This document shows, piece by piece, positions 25,284 to 33,690 of a stretch of DNA of 34,904 nt. Where the stretch lies: contig JAHZHA010000001.1 of NCBI GenBank assembly GCA_019420525.1, positions 158,850 to 193,753 of the forward strand, in the 5' to 3' direction. A program made the translations under genes and the position numbers. How positions within the stretch are numbered: the first letter of the stretch is position 1; the number at the start of each line of letters is the position of its first letter. The notes below the pieces were generated by a model, which was not told the DNA's origin, ran no database searches, and worked only from the letters and a program-made list of their open reading frames with translations. Source of the stretch: Bacillota bacterium. GTDB lineage: Bacteria > Bacillota > Clostridia > Peptostreptococcales > Anaerovoracaceae.

Positions 25284-26456
25284 ATGAAAACTATAGCAAT
25301 TATTACATCCACACGAGCGGAATTCGGACTGCTTATGCCGCTGATAAAAGAACTGAGAAAGTATGAAAATGCAGAATTCAGAATAGAGCTCATAGTGACG
25401 GGAACCCATTTATATCCCGAATACGGGAATACTGTCGATGAAATCAGAAAAAATCAGATTCGGATTGATTTTCAGATAAGGATACCGATGGCATCTGAAG
25501 ATGCTGCTGACATTTCCCATAATCAGTCAGTTGCATTAGAGAAATTCACATCTGTCTTTCAGAATAAGCGTTATGCCGGAATTGTGATTCTCGGAGATCG
25601 TTATGAAATGCTTGCCATTGCCATTGCGGCAGGTAATACTCATACGCCGATTTTTCACTTATGCGGCGGAGACACGACAGAAGGAGCAATCGATGAATGG
25701 ATCCGGCATTCCATCACGAAAATGAGTTATCTTCACTTTCCTACGAACGAGGAAAGTTATCGCAGGATCCTTCAGCTGGGAGAAAGTCCGGACAGAGTTT
25801 TCAATTATGGATCGACAAGTATTGATAATATTCTGAATTTAGCTGCCATGTCAAAGGAAGAAGCACTGGAAAGCGTTAACCTGAATGATTGTCGATATGC
25901 GGTCTGTACATATCATCCGGTAACGATGGAAGAAGGAAAGATAGACGATCAGATTAAAGACTTCCTCGGAGCTATTTCAAAATTTCCGGAAATTGAATTT
26001 ATTCTGACAAAATCAAATGCAGATCAGGGTGGAGAATATATCAATAGACTGTTTGACGCAGCAAATGAAAGAATGAATAATCTACATGTGTTCTTCTCCC
26101 TGGGGGTAGTGAGATATCTGTCTCTCATGAAGCATGCTGAGTTTGTACTTGGTAATTCTTCGAGTGGAATTGTTGAAGCACCTTCCTTTGGAATACCAAC
26201 GATTAACATTGGAGACAGGCAAAAAGGAAGAGATCAGTCAGAAAGCATCCTCAATTGCCTGCCGGATACCGAAAGTATTGTACAGGCTATACGAAAGGCG
26301 GAAGATCCCGCTTTCCGATCAGTCTGTAAAAAAGTGATCAGCCCATATGGAGATGGGCATGCAGCGGAGAAAATAGCCGAGAGAATAAGGAATGTAGTGA
26401 TGGAAGAAAGCATCGACCTTAAGAAAAAGTTTTATGATAATATGGGGACGAAATGA
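25284..26456 (+). CDS. neuC/legG: Hydrolysing NDP-sugar 2-epimerase (NeuC/LegG)
   Basis: 390 aa. The enzyme inverts C2 and hydrolyses the nucleotide, giving the free manno-sugar used by the NeuB-type synthase. Motifs are IITSTRAEFGLLMPLIKEL (start), ILGDRYEMLAIAIAA, HLCGGDTTEGAIDEWIRH, TYHPVTMEE, and the C-terminal nucleotide site VLGNSSSGIVEAPSFGIPTINIGDRQKGR. These place it in the NeuC/LegG branch of the UDP-GlcNAc 2-epimerase (WecB) superfamily. A 156-nt gap precedes it, and it overlaps the next gene by 4 nt. In this context the substrate is expected to be GDP-2,4-diacetamido-trideoxyglucose. Confidence 0.92.
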   Translation: MKTIAIITSTRAEFGLLMPLIKELRKYENAEFRIELIVTGTHLYPEYGNTVDEIRKNQIRIDFQIRIPMASEDAADISHNQSVALEKFTSVFQNKRYAGIVILGDRYEMLAIAIAAGNTHTPIFHLCGGDTTEGAIDEWIRHSITKMSYLHFPTNEESYRRILQLGESPDRVFNYGSTSIDNILNLAAMSKEEALESVNLNDCRYAVCTYHPVTMEEGKIDDQIKDFLGAISKFPEIEFILTKSNADQGGEYINRLFDAANERMNNLHVFFSLGVVRYLSLMKHAEFVLGNSSSGIVEAPSFGIPTINIGDRQKGRDQSESILNCLPDTESIVQAIRKAEDPAFRSVCKKVISPYGDGHAAEKIAERIRNVVMEESIDLKKKFYDNMGTK

Positions 26457-27151
26457 TGAAGAGCATAGCGATTATTCCGGCGAGAAGTGGGTCAAAGGGC
26501 TTAAAAGACAAGAATATAAAATTATTAAATGGAAAACCGCTTCTCTGGTACTCTGTTCAGGCGGCGTTAAAATCAGAATGTTTTGACACCGTCATGGTAT
26601 CCACTGATAGTGAAAAATATGCGGAGATTGCAGAAAAATGCGGAGCAGAAGTTCCGTTTTTAAGAAGCAAGGTAACGTCTACAGACAGTGCTTCTTCATG
26701 GGAATCAGTAAAGGAAGTATTAGAGAATTATAAAAATACGGATATAACATTCGAAAATGTTATGCTTTTACAGCCAACATCACCTTTGAGAACGGCGGAT
26801 GATATCATAGGCGCATTTGATATCATGAAAAAGAAAAATGCACACAGTGTTGTAGGAGTTTGTGAGGTAGATCATTCTCCTCTTTGGAGTAATGTACTTC
26901 CTGAAAATGGCTGCCTGAAAAATTTTATTAGCCAAGAGATCAAAGATATAACATGCAGGCAGAAATTGCAAACGTATTATCGGATTAATGGAGCAATATA
27001 TCTGACCCAAATATCAGATACAGTTGGTGAGGATTTATATTCTGATACAAGTTACGCATATATAATGCCACAGATCCGATCGATAGACATTGATACAGAA
27101 TTCGATTTTCAAATAGCTGAGTTTATAATTCAAGGACAGATATTGATCTAA
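26453..27151 (+). CDS. legF/neuA: CMP-nonulosonate cytidylyltransferase (LegF/NeuA family)
   Basis: 232 aa. It activates the nonulosonic acid with CTP to the CMP-sugar donor. The N-terminal IPARSGSKGLKDKNIKLLNGK is the CTP-binding signature of acylneuraminate cytidylyltransferases. It continues with YSVQAALKS, VSTDSEKYAEIAE and LLQPTSPLRTADDI, and ends with the metal-binding DIDTEFDFQIAE. The length is that of the short LegF/NeuA type, without an extra esterase domain. It overlaps legG by 4 nt and ends the leg operon. The donor it makes should serve the GT52-type transferase. Confidence 0.93.
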   Translation: MMKSIAIIPARSGSKGLKDKNIKLLNGKPLLWYSVQAALKSECFDTVMVSTDSEKYAEIAEKCGAEVPFLRSKVTSTDSASSWESVKEVLENYKNTDITFENVMLLQPTSPLRTADDIIGAFDIMKKKNAHSVVGVCEVDHSPLWSNVLPENGCLKNFISQEIKDITCRQKLQTYYRINGAIYLTQISDTVGEDLYSDTSYAYIMPQIRSIDIDTEFDFQIAEFIIQGQILI

Positions 27152-27577
27152 TTAGTTTATAAAAAATTGATGTATGATAATATAATTCTAAAAGGAAAAG
27201 AAGAATAGAAAAGCGGATTTATTTACAAAAATAAAAGTTCATTATTTTTGATAAGAGATGTGAAGATGCTTAGTATTTTTTATGGAATGAAAACCTTAAT
27301 AAACATAAAATAGTAAAATTCATGGCTACCATTCATATCGTTTTTGTTATCACAAGATTGCTATCATATGTTTTTGGTGTTTATTATGATTTATTATTTT
27401 AGAATAATTTTCATCATATATGTTAAGTTCTTAGATAAATGTTAAAAGACCATAGACCATATCACTATATTATAAAGAAATTCTTTGTTTTTAATGATTT
27501 AAATGATATGCAGGCCTATATTAAAGATGTTTACATGTATATGTAAAATAACCAATTTGTAGAAAGGATAAATATAT
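27152..27577 (+). other. AT-rich intergenic stretch between the leg genes and the acid module
   Basis: 426 nt without a credible ORF. A possible promoter TTGCTA (27358-27363), 18-nt spacer, TATTAT (27382-27387) and a perfect 7-bp-arm dyad TTTACAT-GTAT-ATGTAAA (27530-27547), 30 nt before the next start, suggest the acid module may be separately controlled. No terminator with a clean T run is visible after legF. Confidence 0.45.
27530..27547. promoter_or_regulatory. Candidate operator before the mmgE/prpD gene
   Basis: TTTACAT (27530-27536) and ATGTAAA (27541-27547) are perfect inverted arms around GTAT, just before the ribosome site AAAGGA of the prpD-like gene. It could be a repressor site or a small hairpin; no cognate regulator is in the window. 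Confidence 0.35.
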
Positions 27578-28924
27578 ATGGGAGTAACAACGGATATAGC
27601 GATTGATCTATCTACAATAAAAGAATTAAGTAATAAAGATAAAAATCAAATTCAAATGTTAATTATTGATTTTATGGCAGCTTCTTATGCTGGATATAAA
27701 CAAAATAAGATTTTCAATAATGCTATAGAAAGAGTTGTGTGTCAACAAGGAGGAAAGGAGGAAAGTCATGTATTATTTTTAAATAAAAAATACCCTGTAA
27801 AGATAGCTGCTTTTATGAATTCTATCTATGGTCATGGTGCGGAATTAGATGATGGTAATAAAAAAGCTGCCGGTCATGCAGGTGTTCATCTGATTCCCGC
27901 TGTATTTGCTCTGGCAGATAAACTGGAAAGTAATAATGAAGATGTGTTAATCGCATTAGCTACGGGTTATGAAGCATATATTCGAATTTCTTCCGCTGCG
28001 CAACCCGGTCTTGTTCAGCGTGGCTTTCATTCTACGGGAATGGCTGGAACATTGGCTTGTGCAGCCGCCTGTTCAAGGCTTTATCATCTTGATGCACAGG
28101 GGATTGAGGATGCAATTGCCCTGTCTACGACGATGACGGGAGGTTTGTTATCATATGGTGATTCACGGCCAACAATAAAACCTCTAAATCCTGCAAAAGC
28201 TGCAGAAAATGGAATTTTTGCTGCTATGTTGGCGAATGAAGGAGTAAAAGGCCCAACAGAAGCACTGGAAGGTCCCAATGGATGGTTTCACGCTGTGACA
28301 GATCAGGTGGATGAGAACTGTTTGAACGGATCAGATCATCTGCTTCTGCATGATTGTTATTTTAAATTATATCCTTCCTGCCGTCATACTCATTGTGGTA
28401 TCGACGCAGCGATTATGTTACATAAACAAGTTAAAATCGAGGATATTAAAAAAATCAATGTTTATATTTATCCAAATGCTATTAAATTAGCTGGAATAAA
28501 ACATCCCCAAAATCAGGATGAAACAAAATTTTCCATTTCATACACATTAGCCTGTGCGCTTATATATGGTTCTTATGGAATAAATAATATGGATCCTTCC
28601 AAGATGACAGATGAAGTTTTTGATTTGATCAATAATATAGATCTTATCGCAGATGAAGCGATGGAAAATAGAGAAAAGGGAATTCGGGGAGCAAAAGTTG
28701 AGATTTTAAGGAAAGATGGAAAAGTTTTGGAAGAGACGGTCCTTATTCCAAAAGGTGATCCGGAAAATCCTTTATCAAGAGACGATATTATTGAAAAGCT
28801 GAGAGTGTGTTCAGAGGGCTTGGCCAGTGAAGACACGGTAATGAAGTTGGTTAGAATGATTGAAAATATCCAAGGACATAGAAAATTTGTTAATCCGATA
28901 GCAAAAATAGGAGTAGATATCTAG
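27578..28924 (+). CDS. MmgE/PrpD family protein
   Basis: 448 aa, the usual family length. The family includes 2-methylcitrate dehydratase (PrpD) and iminodisuccinate/cis-aconitate-type enzymes that dehydrate, hydrate or decarboxylate substituted di- and tricarboxylates without a metal centre. Typical segments are seen: FMNSIYGHGAELDDG near residue 78, AGHAGVHLIPAVFALAD, ATGYEAYIRI, GFHSTGMAGTLACAAA near residue 150, and YPSCRHTHCGIDAA near residue 262. It is first in a same-strand run of seven acid-metabolism genes; its stop overlaps the next GTG start by 1 nt. The link to citrate synthase at 8297 is only distance-based. The substrate is unknown. Confidence 0.88.
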   Translation: MGVTTDIAIDLSTIKELSNKDKNQIQMLIIDFMAASYAGYKQNKIFNNAIERVVCQQGGKEESHVLFLNKKYPVKIAAFMNSIYGHGAELDDGNKKAAGHAGVHLIPAVFALADKLESNNEDVLIALATGYEAYIRISSAAQPGLVQRGFHSTGMAGTLACAAACSRLYHLDAQGIEDAIALSTTMTGGLLSYGDSRPTIKPLNPAKAAENGIFAAMLANEGVKGPTEALEGPNGWFHAVTDQVDENCLNGSDHLLLHDCYFKLYPSCRHTHCGIDAAIMLHKQVKIEDIKKINVYIYPNAIKLAGIKHPQNQDETKFSISYTLACALIYGSYGINNMDPSKMTDEVFDLINNIDLIADEAMENREKGIRGAKVEILRKDGKVLEETVLIPKGDPENPLSRDDIIEKLRVCSEGLASEDTVMKLVRMIENIQGHRKFVNPIAKIGVDI

Positions 28925-29904
28925 TGAAACATGTAAATCTGGTTCTCGGAACAATGACATTCGGAGAAAGTGTTTTCTCTCCGGATGTCTCTGTTTTTGT
29001 CAATACTTTTCTTGATGCAGGGTACAGCGAGTTGGATACTGCATATGTATACAATGAAGGCAATTGTGAGCGGCTGCTTGGAGAGGCGCTTTCCGAACTT
29101 GATCGTCCCTGCCGGATTGCAACAAAGGTCAATCCGAGAATTTCCGGAAAATTGGATGCAGCTGCAGCGTACAAACAGGTAAATGAAAGCCTGAACAGGC
29201 TGCAATTATCTTCCGTTGATACGGTTTATCTTCATTTTCCGGATCCGTCGACACCGGTAATAAATGTTTTGGAAGCAATGGCTGATCTGCATACTCAGGG
29301 AAAATTCAAAGAACTCGGTCTTTCAAATTTTCCGGCATGGATGGTTGCTGATGTCTGGCATATCTGTGATAAACATGGCTGGGTGAAGCCAACCGTGTTT
29401 GAAGGTATTTACAATCCGCTGACACGAAAATCGGAGACAGAGCTGAACGCTTGTTTGGACTATTTTAATATGCGTTTTTACGCATACAATCCCATGGCAG
29501 GAGGTCTGTTGACCGGAAAATATAAAACATTTGAGGAAACTCCGGCTGATGGGCGCTTTACACACAGACCGAATTACCGGAACAGGTATTGGAAGGAAAG
29601 TTATTTCGATGCTTTGAATGTTATTAAGTCAGCAGCTGAAAAGCAGGGGATTACGAGCATTGAGGCGACTTACCGCTGGCTGGCTTATCATTCCATGCTG
29701 AATGGTGAGCGTGGCGATGCGATCATTGTCGGAGCATCGAAGCTGAATCACCTCAGACAGAATATAGAGGCAATGAAAGCAGGGCCGCTGCCGCAAGATG
29801 TCGTACATGCTTTTGAAAAAGCATGGCAGATCACCAAAGCAGACAGCCCGGAATATTTTACTCTTTATCGCGGAAAAGGCTCTGTAGGTGGAGAGAAAAA
29901 ATAA
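28924..29904 (+). CDS. Aldo/keto reductase, AKR7 (succinic semialdehyde/aflatoxin aldehyde reductase) type
   Basis: 326 aa with a GTG start overlapping the upstream stop. NADPH-dependent reductase of a carbonyl to an alcohol. The protein follows the AKR7 pattern closely: LGTMTFGE at the start, FLDAGYSELDTAYVYNEG (catalytic Asp and Tyr), ATKVNP (Lys), DTVYLHFPDPSTPV (His), GKFKELGLSNFPAWMV, AYNPMAGGLLTGKYK, NRYWKESYFDAL and IIVGASKLNHLRQN. AKR7 enzymes are known for succinic semialdehyde and dialdehydes, that is aldehydes carrying an acidic group. It lies directly before a ThDP decarboxylase that would release such an aldehyde, so the two may act in series. Confidence 0.9.
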   Translation: MKHVNLVLGTMTFGESVFSPDVSVFVNTFLDAGYSELDTAYVYNEGNCERLLGEALSELDRPCRIATKVNPRISGKLDAAAAYKQVNESLNRLQLSSVDTVYLHFPDPSTPVINVLEAMADLHTQGKFKELGLSNFPAWMVADVWHICDKHGWVKPTVFEGIYNPLTRKSETELNACLDYFNMRFYAYNPMAGGLLTGKYKTFEETPADGRFTHRPNYRNRYWKESYFDALNVIKSAAEKQGITSIEATYRWLAYHSMLNGERGDAIIVGASKLNHLRQNIEAMKAGPLPQDVVHAFEKAWQITKADSPEYFTLYRGKGSVGGEKK

Positions 29905-29923
29905 GGAGGCAACGCATAGAACA

Positions 29924-31051
29924 ATGTTAGATCAGGAAAAGGTTTTCCATATTCTCGCAGAATATGGTGTGAGTTTTTTTACAGGTGTTCCTGATTCTTA
30001 TTTAAACGGTTTTTGCAATTATGCACTGAAAAATTGCGGAAATCGGCATATCATAGCTGCAAATGAAGGAAATGCAGTCGGTATCGCGTCCGGGCATTAC
30101 TTTGCGAGCAGAGAGATTCCGCTGGTATATATGCAGAACAGCGGGATGGGGAATGCCATAAATCCTTTAGCGAGTCTGGCAGATAAAGCCGTATACAGCG
30201 TACCGATGGTTCTGCTCATCGGCTGGCGCGGGCAACCGCACACAGGAGATCATCCCCAGCATGAACTTCAGGGTGAGATCACTCCAAAGCTGCTGGATGT
30301 GATGCATATTCCCTATACAATTCTTGAAGATGATGAAATGCACTTTGAGGAAACTATTAAGACGGCGACTGCCTATTGCGCCAAAAACCGACAGCCCTAT
30401 GCTTTGATAGCGCCGAAAGGAGTCATGGCTTCCGGTGAAAAAGCCGATAACAGAGATAATGTTTATCCTATGAGCAGAGAAGAAGCGATCGAGGTAATTC
30501 TGGATCATATGCCTGACGACGCTATTTATTCAGCGACGACCGGCCGTGCTACCCGGGAGCTCTTTTTTCTGAGAGAAAAAAGGGATGAGACAAAAGCACA
30601 TGATTTTCTCAATGTCGGATCGATGGGGCACGCAAGTTCTGTTGCATTGGGCATTGCACTGGAAAAACCGGAGAGCAAAGTCGTCGTCCTGGATGGAGAT
30701 TCAGCATTGATGATGCACATGGGAGCAATGACGATGGTTTCTCAGAGATGTCTTCCCAATTATATGCATATCGTTCTCAACAATGGAGCACATGAATCTG
30801 TGGGAGGTCAGCCGTCTGCGGGTCATAGCATAGATTTTACCTCTATTGCGGAGGCTTGCGGATATGCGACAGTAGGACATGCGGTAACAGATAAAGAAGA
30901 ACTGATAGATGCGATCAATAAACTTAACGATTGTGGAAAAGCGAGCTTTATCGACTGTCGTATTCATAAAGGGTTAAACAGAAAGCTTCCGCCTATCATT
31001 TTCTCACACAGAGAAGCGATTGATGCACTAATGGAAGAATTGAATAGGTGA
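29924..31051 (+). CDS. Phosphonopyruvate decarboxylase-like ThDP enzyme
   Basis: 375 aa from the ATG at 29924, which has AAGGAGG about 15 nt upstream; the frame also reaches a GTG at 29888 inside the previous gene. Family: single-chain Ppd/sulfopyruvate decarboxylase, converting a 3-substituted pyruvate to the acetaldehyde plus CO2. Motifs are FFTGVPDSYLNGFC near residue 15, IAANEGNAVGIASGHY (ThDP Glu), QNSGMGNAINPLASLAD, and the C-terminal ThDP-Mg site VVLDGDSALMMHMG...IVLNNGAHESVGGQPS. These fit Ppd best. No PEP mutase (PepM), which normally supplies phosphonopyruvate, is in the window, so the true substrate may differ or pepM lies elsewhere. Confidence 0.85.
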   Translation: MLDQEKVFHILAEYGVSFFTGVPDSYLNGFCNYALKNCGNRHIIAANEGNAVGIASGHYFASREIPLVYMQNSGMGNAINPLASLADKAVYSVPMVLLIGWRGQPHTGDHPQHELQGEITPKLLDVMHIPYTILEDDEMHFEETIKTATAYCAKNRQPYALIAPKGVMASGEKADNRDNVYPMSREEAIEVILDHMPDDAIYSATTGRATRELFFLREKRDETKAHDFLNVGSMGHASSVALGIALEKPESKVVVLDGDSALMMHMGAMTMVSQRCLPNYMHIVLNNGAHESVGGQPSAGHSIDFTSIAEACGYATVGHAVTDKEELIDAINKLNDCGKASFIDCRIHKGLNRKLPPIIFSHREAIDALMEELNR

Positions 31052-31098
31052 ATAAATCTAAAATAAAATATGTTATTCTACAATGAAAGGAATTCGTA

Positions 31099-32001
31099 AT
31101 GAACAGCATGGAAAAGACAAGAGAGTTTCTGAACTCCATCGGACTTCCCGGCGGTGACGCTTACGATCTTCCGACTTCGGAAAAGAGGTTTTCGGATGGA
31201 GCGCAGTATCGATTTGAAGTTCCGGGAATACAGGGACCAAAAGTCATGGAAGCGTTGCTTGAAGAAATGGAGAAATATGGTATCTCACTGCATCGTGTAA
31301 CGCAGACAAAGGGAATCATGATGCTCACAGATAATGAGATCATGCAGATGGTGAAGCTGGCAAAAGAAGCACAGACAGATCTGATTCTGGCGATCGGTCC
31401 CAGAGCTACGACAGATACCAGCGCGTCTGTGCATACTGAGGAAGGCGTAAGAATGGGATATCGCCTGAGGGGACAGGAGCAGGTCGTCCGGGCAGTTGAA
31501 GATGTAAAAAGGGCAGCCTCATTAGGCTGCTATTCTTTTCTCGTCTATGACGAAGGCTGCCTGTGGCTGCTGAATGAAATGCGTAAAGCGGGAGAAATTC
31601 CAGCTGAATGTCATTTTAAAGTTTCCGCTCATGCCGGTCATGGCAATCCATGTTCAGCAAGACTCTTGGAGATGATCGGAGCGAATTCCGTAAATCCGGT
31701 AAGAGATATTCAGCTTCAAATGTTAGCAGCGATGCGGCAGGCGATCGATATTCCTATCGATATACATACTGAAAACCCGAAATCCACGGGTGGATTTATC
31801 CGCCATTATGAAGTTCCGGAAATGATTCGCATAGCGGCACCGATTTATCTGAAGACAGGCGGTTCTGTGGCGGCGACGCACAGCTGGGAGTCTACAACAG
31901 ACGATGCAAAGAAACGTGCGAAACAGGTTTCTCTGGTCAGGAGAATGATCGACCAGTATTATCCGGAAGCGATATGTTCAGAGAAAGGATCCATTAGATA
32001 G
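31099..32001 (+). CDS. U32-peptidase-like TIM-barrel protein, function unknown
   Basis: 300 aa. The middle and C-terminal parts look like a TIM barrel of the U32 peptidase-like group: LILAIGPRATTDTSA, GCYSFLVYDEGCLWLLNEMRKAG, KVSAHAGHGNPCSARLLEMIGANSVNP, IDIPIDIHTENPKSTGGFI and PIYLKTGG. Alternating beta strands and helices are evident, and Asp, Glu, His and Cys residues at strand ends could form an active site. The protease label is a family name; nothing here shows proteolysis, and the setting suggests a small-molecule enzyme. AAAGGA is 9 nt before the ATG. It is followed 4 nt later by the lyase gene, so the two are probably a translational pair. Confidence 0.55.
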   Translation: MNSMEKTREFLNSIGLPGGDAYDLPTSEKRFSDGAQYRFEVPGIQGPKVMEALLEEMEKYGISLHRVTQTKGIMMLTDNEIMQMVKLAKEAQTDLILAIGPRATTDTSASVHTEEGVRMGYRLRGQEQVVRAVEDVKRAASLGCYSFLVYDEGCLWLLNEMRKAGEIPAECHFKVSAHAGHGNPCSARLLEMIGANSVNPVRDIQLQMLAAMRQAIDIPIDIHTENPKSTGGFIRHYEVPEMIRIAAPIYLKTGGSVAATHSWESTTDDAKKRAKQVSLVRRMIDQYYPEAICSEKGSIR

Positions 32002-32005
32002 GTAT

Positions 32006-33163
32006 ATGAGACATCATAAATATAATACCGGTTTTCAATTTGTCGTTGAACCGGAGGAATTTAATAAATATACGGAGAAAGAACTGCTGCAGTATTGTCT
32101 GGGCGCGACGATGTACATGCCCGGCACACAGGACTTTCTACAGGTACTTTTGGATCAGTCCATGCCGGGGCTGACTTCTATGGTATTTTGCTTTGAAGAT
32201 GCCTGCCCGGAAGGCAGGGTAGAAGAAGCGGAAAAAAATGTGATACATATTCTGAATACATTGAGCGATGCTATCGAACGAGGGGATCTTTCATATGAAG
32301 ATCTGCCTCTTATTTTTTGCAGAGTCAGAAGTCAGGAACAGTTTATCCGATTTGCGGAGCAACTGACAAAACGGAGCGTAAAAGTCCTGACAGGCATCAA
32401 TTTCCCTAAATTTAATGCGCATAATGGCAATGTATATATGTTTTATCTGAAGCAGTTAAATCAGAAGTTCGGAGAGATTTTATACGGAATGCCGATTATC
32501 GAGGATCCGGAAGTTGCCTTTAAAGAGACGAGAATGACAGAACTGATGGGCATAAAAGAGATTCTGGATAAGTATAAAGATATCGTATTACAGGTCCGTG
32601 TCGGAGCAACAGACTTTTCTTCCTGTTTCGGAGTGCGCAGAGGTGTAGATTATTCAATTTATGACGTATTGACAGTACGTGAGATACTTTCTGACATCAT
32701 CAATGTATTCGGAAGAAATAACGAATATGTTATATCCGGACCGGTCTGGGAATATTTCCGGGCAAGCAAACAGATGATGTTTCAGGATCTTCCGGATTAT
32801 GATATTGAGGATTGTCTGTTTAAAAGAGTTCCTCTGGTCAATACGGAAATTGACGGATTGCTCAGAGAAGTAACTTTAGACAAAGCAAATGGATTTGTGG
32901 GAAGGACAATTATTCATCCCACCCATATCAAATATGTCAATGCGCTTCAGGCTGTGACGCGGGAAGAATATCAAGATGCAGTAAATATTCTGGAAAATGA
33001 CCGAGGCGGAGTTTTTAAAGGAGAAGGCGGCAATAAAATGAACGAGGTAAAGCCGCATACGAACTGGGCGAAGAAAATATATATGAGATCCCGCGCATAT
33101 GGCGTGATTGAGAACGAGAAGAGCTATATTGAGCTGTTTTCACCGAGTGAGGTGAATGCCTGA
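32006..33163 (+). CDS. HpcH/HpaI aldolase / citrate lyase beta (CitE-like) family C-C lyase
   Basis: 385 aa. The PEP/pyruvate TIM-barrel superfamily cleaves or forms C-C bonds next to a 2-oxo acid or acyl-CoA. Visible marks are ATMYMPGTQDF near residue 33, VFCFEDACPEGRVEEAEKNV near residue 60 (the CitE LEDAV-like motif), FCRVRSQEQF, MPIIEDPE, LQVRVGATDFS, and GRTIIHPTHIKYVNAL near residue 310 (CitE G-x-x-x-IHP-x-Q/H-I). The protein is longer than CitE (about 300 aa) and resembles the C-C_Bond_Lyase subgroup found in several uncharacterised operons. No citrate lyase alpha or gamma subunits are present, so it is not the citrate lyase complex. Its product could be the 2-oxo acid for the decarboxylase. 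Confidence 0.8.
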   Translation: MRHHKYNTGFQFVVEPEEFNKYTEKELLQYCLGATMYMPGTQDFLQVLLDQSMPGLTSMVFCFEDACPEGRVEEAEKNVIHILNTLSDAIERGDLSYEDLPLIFCRVRSQEQFIRFAEQLTKRSVKVLTGINFPKFNAHNGNVYMFYLKQLNQKFGEILYGMPIIEDPEVAFKETRMTELMGIKEILDKYKDIVLQVRVGATDFSSCFGVRRGVDYSIYDVLTVREILSDIINVFGRNNEYVISGPVWEYFRASKQMMFQDLPDYDIEDCLFKRVPLVNTEIDGLLREVTLDKANGFVGRTIIHPTHIKYVNALQAVTREEYQDAVNILENDRGGVFKGEGGNKMNEVKPHTNWAKKIYMRSRAYGVIENEKSYIELFSPSEVNA

Positions 33164-33680
33164 TATGCAGGAAGAAATAAAAAAACTCAGAACACCGATA
33201 TCCGATGAAGAAATCATACGTCTCCATGCGGGGGACATGATATTGTTGTCCGGGAAAATTTACTGCGGAAGAGATGCAGTGCTCCCCAGAGTATGCAAAT
33301 TGATCAGGGAAGACAGACTGAAGGAACAGGAAATCGATCTCAGAGGAAGCGTAATTTTCCACACGGCGGTAAGCCAGGCAGGAGTAGGTCCTACTTCAAG
33401 CAATAAACTGGAAATTGAAGGAAGTTTTTCGGAACTCGCGCAAGCGGGCGTAAAGATTCATCTGGGTAAAGGTGCTATCAAAAAAGAGACGGTTTCGATG
33501 CTGGATCAATATCATTCTGTTTTTGCCGTTATTCCGCCGGTAACCGCATTGCTCGGTGAAAATACGGTCTCACAGCGATGCGTCGCATTTCCTGAACTGG
33601 GGATGGAAGCCTTTTACGAACTGGAAGTGAGAGATTATCCGGTTATTATCACCGCGGCACATGGTGAAAGCATATATTGA
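33156..33680 (+). CDS. Class I fumarase / tartrate dehydratase beta subunit
   Basis: 174 aa, the usual size of the separate beta (C-terminal) subunit of FumA/TtdB-type hydro-lyases. Typical sequence: HAGDMILLSGKIYCGRDAVLPRVCKL near residue 27 (the G-x-I-x-x-x-R-D-x-A-H/L segment), IFHTAVSQAGVGPTSSNKLE, and HLGKGAIKKETVSML (the conserved GKG). It overlaps the lyase gene by 8 nt; ATG 33156 sits just after GAGGTG, and a second ATG at 33165 is also possible. It pairs with the alpha subunit that follows 10 nt later. Fumarate, L-tartrate and mesaconate dehydratases share this architecture, so the substrate is open. Confidence 0.88.
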   Translation: MPDMQEEIKKLRTPISDEEIIRLHAGDMILLSGKIYCGRDAVLPRVCKLIREDRLKEQEIDLRGSVIFHTAVSQAGVGPTSSNKLEIEGSFSELAQAGVKIHLGKGAIKKETVSMLDQYHSVFAVIPPVTALLGENTVSQRCVAFPELGMEAFYELEVRDYPVIITAAHGESIY

Positions 33681-33690
33681 GGAGAAATAA

